Assembly: GCA_022361315.1 (NCBI GenBank)
Contig: JAKSBB010000222.1
Location: 1 to 6,632 of the forward strand
From: Desulfobacterales bacterium
Lineage (GTDB): Bacteria; Desulfobacterota; Desulfobacteria; Desulfobacterales; Desulfobacteraceae
Direction: 5' to 3'
Length of the DNA: 6,632 nt
The translations under genes and the position numbers were made by a program. This document shows, one piece after another, positions 6,338-6,632 of this stretch (its first letter is position 1; every line of letters starts with the position of its first letter). The notes beneath the pieces are model-generated. The model ran no database searches, was not told where the DNA came from, and saw only the letters and a list, made by a program, of their open reading frames with translations.

Positions 6338-6442
6338 AACGCTTGCCGGGATAACCTAAATTATTAGCGTTGATGTCAATCCTTTTTCTTGCCTCCTGAT
6401 CCTCAGACGTGGTAATTTGCAGATTTTTCCCGGGGAACTACA

Positions 6443-6632
6443 TTGATTCATCTGACCAATATATCAAAGCAATTCGGGTCACAGATTCTGCTTAAGAATG
6501 CGGATCTCCAGATCCTGGCGGGCACACGGTCCGGACTGGTGGGGGCCAACGGCACGGGCAAGACCACCATCTTTCACCTGATTACAGGCGCGGATGACGC
6601 CGATGACGGGGATATCACCTTCTCCAAGAAAA
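6443..6632 (+). CDS. ABC-F family ATPase, N-terminal fragment (runs off the window)
   Basis: Sixty-three codons are visible, with the gene continuing past the window edge. The start is TTG 6443, preceded by GGGGA at 6432-6436. No other start is possible because the frame is closed by a TAA at 6413-6415. The protein begins IHLTNISKQFGSQ, continues LLKNADLQILAGTRSGLVG, and has a Walker A at residues 34-41 (GANGTGKT), then FHLITGADDADDGDITFSKK. The wording GLVGANGTGKT, with no membrane segment and a short D-D-G-D-I repeat after the P-loop, is typical of soluble ABC-F proteins (EttA/Uup-like), which act on the ribosome rather than in transport. It is not the missing ATPase of the importer, because transporter ATPases such as YnjD have a different P-loop context. 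Which ABC-F subgroup it belongs to cannot be judged from the fragment. Confidence 0.8.
   Translation, partial: MIHLTNISKQFGSQILLKNADLQILAGTRSGLVGANGTGKTTIFHLITGADDADDGDITFSKK

Noticed and set aside
6443..6632. Partial ATPase as the missing importer ATPase (YnjD)
   Set aside because: The sequence around the Walker A (GLVGANGTGKT and the following D-rich turn) is of ABC-F type, and the gene is far from the permeases behind its own promoter.
1..6632. Defence system, CRISPR, phage or mobile element
   Set aside because: I looked for regularly spaced repeats, transposase or integrase motifs, terminal repeats and nuclease or toxin genes and saw none; the window reads as ordinary chromosomal metabolism and transport.

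Overview
The window is bacterial, gene-dense and moderately GC-rich. It has Gram-negative features: a periplasmic binding protein with a cleavable, non-lipoprotein signal peptide, and a PilZ (c-di-GMP) protein. The general look is compatible with a proteobacterium or a Desulfobacterota-type anaerobe, but no marker gene fixes the taxon, so this is a guess. No rRNA, tRNA, CRISPR array, transposase or integrase is visible.

Layout. (1) 27-2927, + strand: a tight three-gene ABC importer operon with overlapping genes. It encodes a YnjB-type periplasmic binding protein and two six-helix permeases, which together correspond to the single fused permease YnjC of E. coli. No YnjD-type ATPase lies in the window. 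(2) 2928-3076: an AT-rich gap with no convincing element. (3) 3077-3835, + strand: a PilZ-domain protein with intact c-di-GMP-binding motifs, more AT-rich than its neighbours and with an uncertain start. (4) 3847-4329, - strand: an Lrp/AsnC-family regulator, convergent with the PilZ gene. (5) 4474-5520, + strand: a zinc-dependent, NAD-type medium-chain alcohol dehydrogenase, divergent from the regulator. The 144-bp gap between them holds back-to-back promoters and a repeated ATTTCAMA motif that may be the regulator's operator. (6) 5528-5562: a strong GC-rich hairpin between convergent genes. (7) 5586-6233, - strand: a CDP-alcohol phosphatidyltransferase closely resembling E. coli YnjF. (8) 6234-6442: a divergent regulatory region with overlapping promoters and two palindromes. 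(9) 6443 to the window end, + strand: the 5' end of an ABC-F ATPase with a TTG start.

How it fits together. In E. coli, ynjB, ynjC and ynjF belong to one uncharacterised cluster (ynjABCDEF). Here the importer and the YnjF-like enzyme still lie within about 2.7 kb of each other. They are now separated by three other genes, and ynjF has its own promoter on the opposite strand. This supports, without proving, a functional link between a small-molecule importer and a phospholipid-headgroup-type transferase. The Lrp-type regulator and the dehydrogenase form a second self-contained unit, most simply read as a regulator controlling the adjacent divergent gene.
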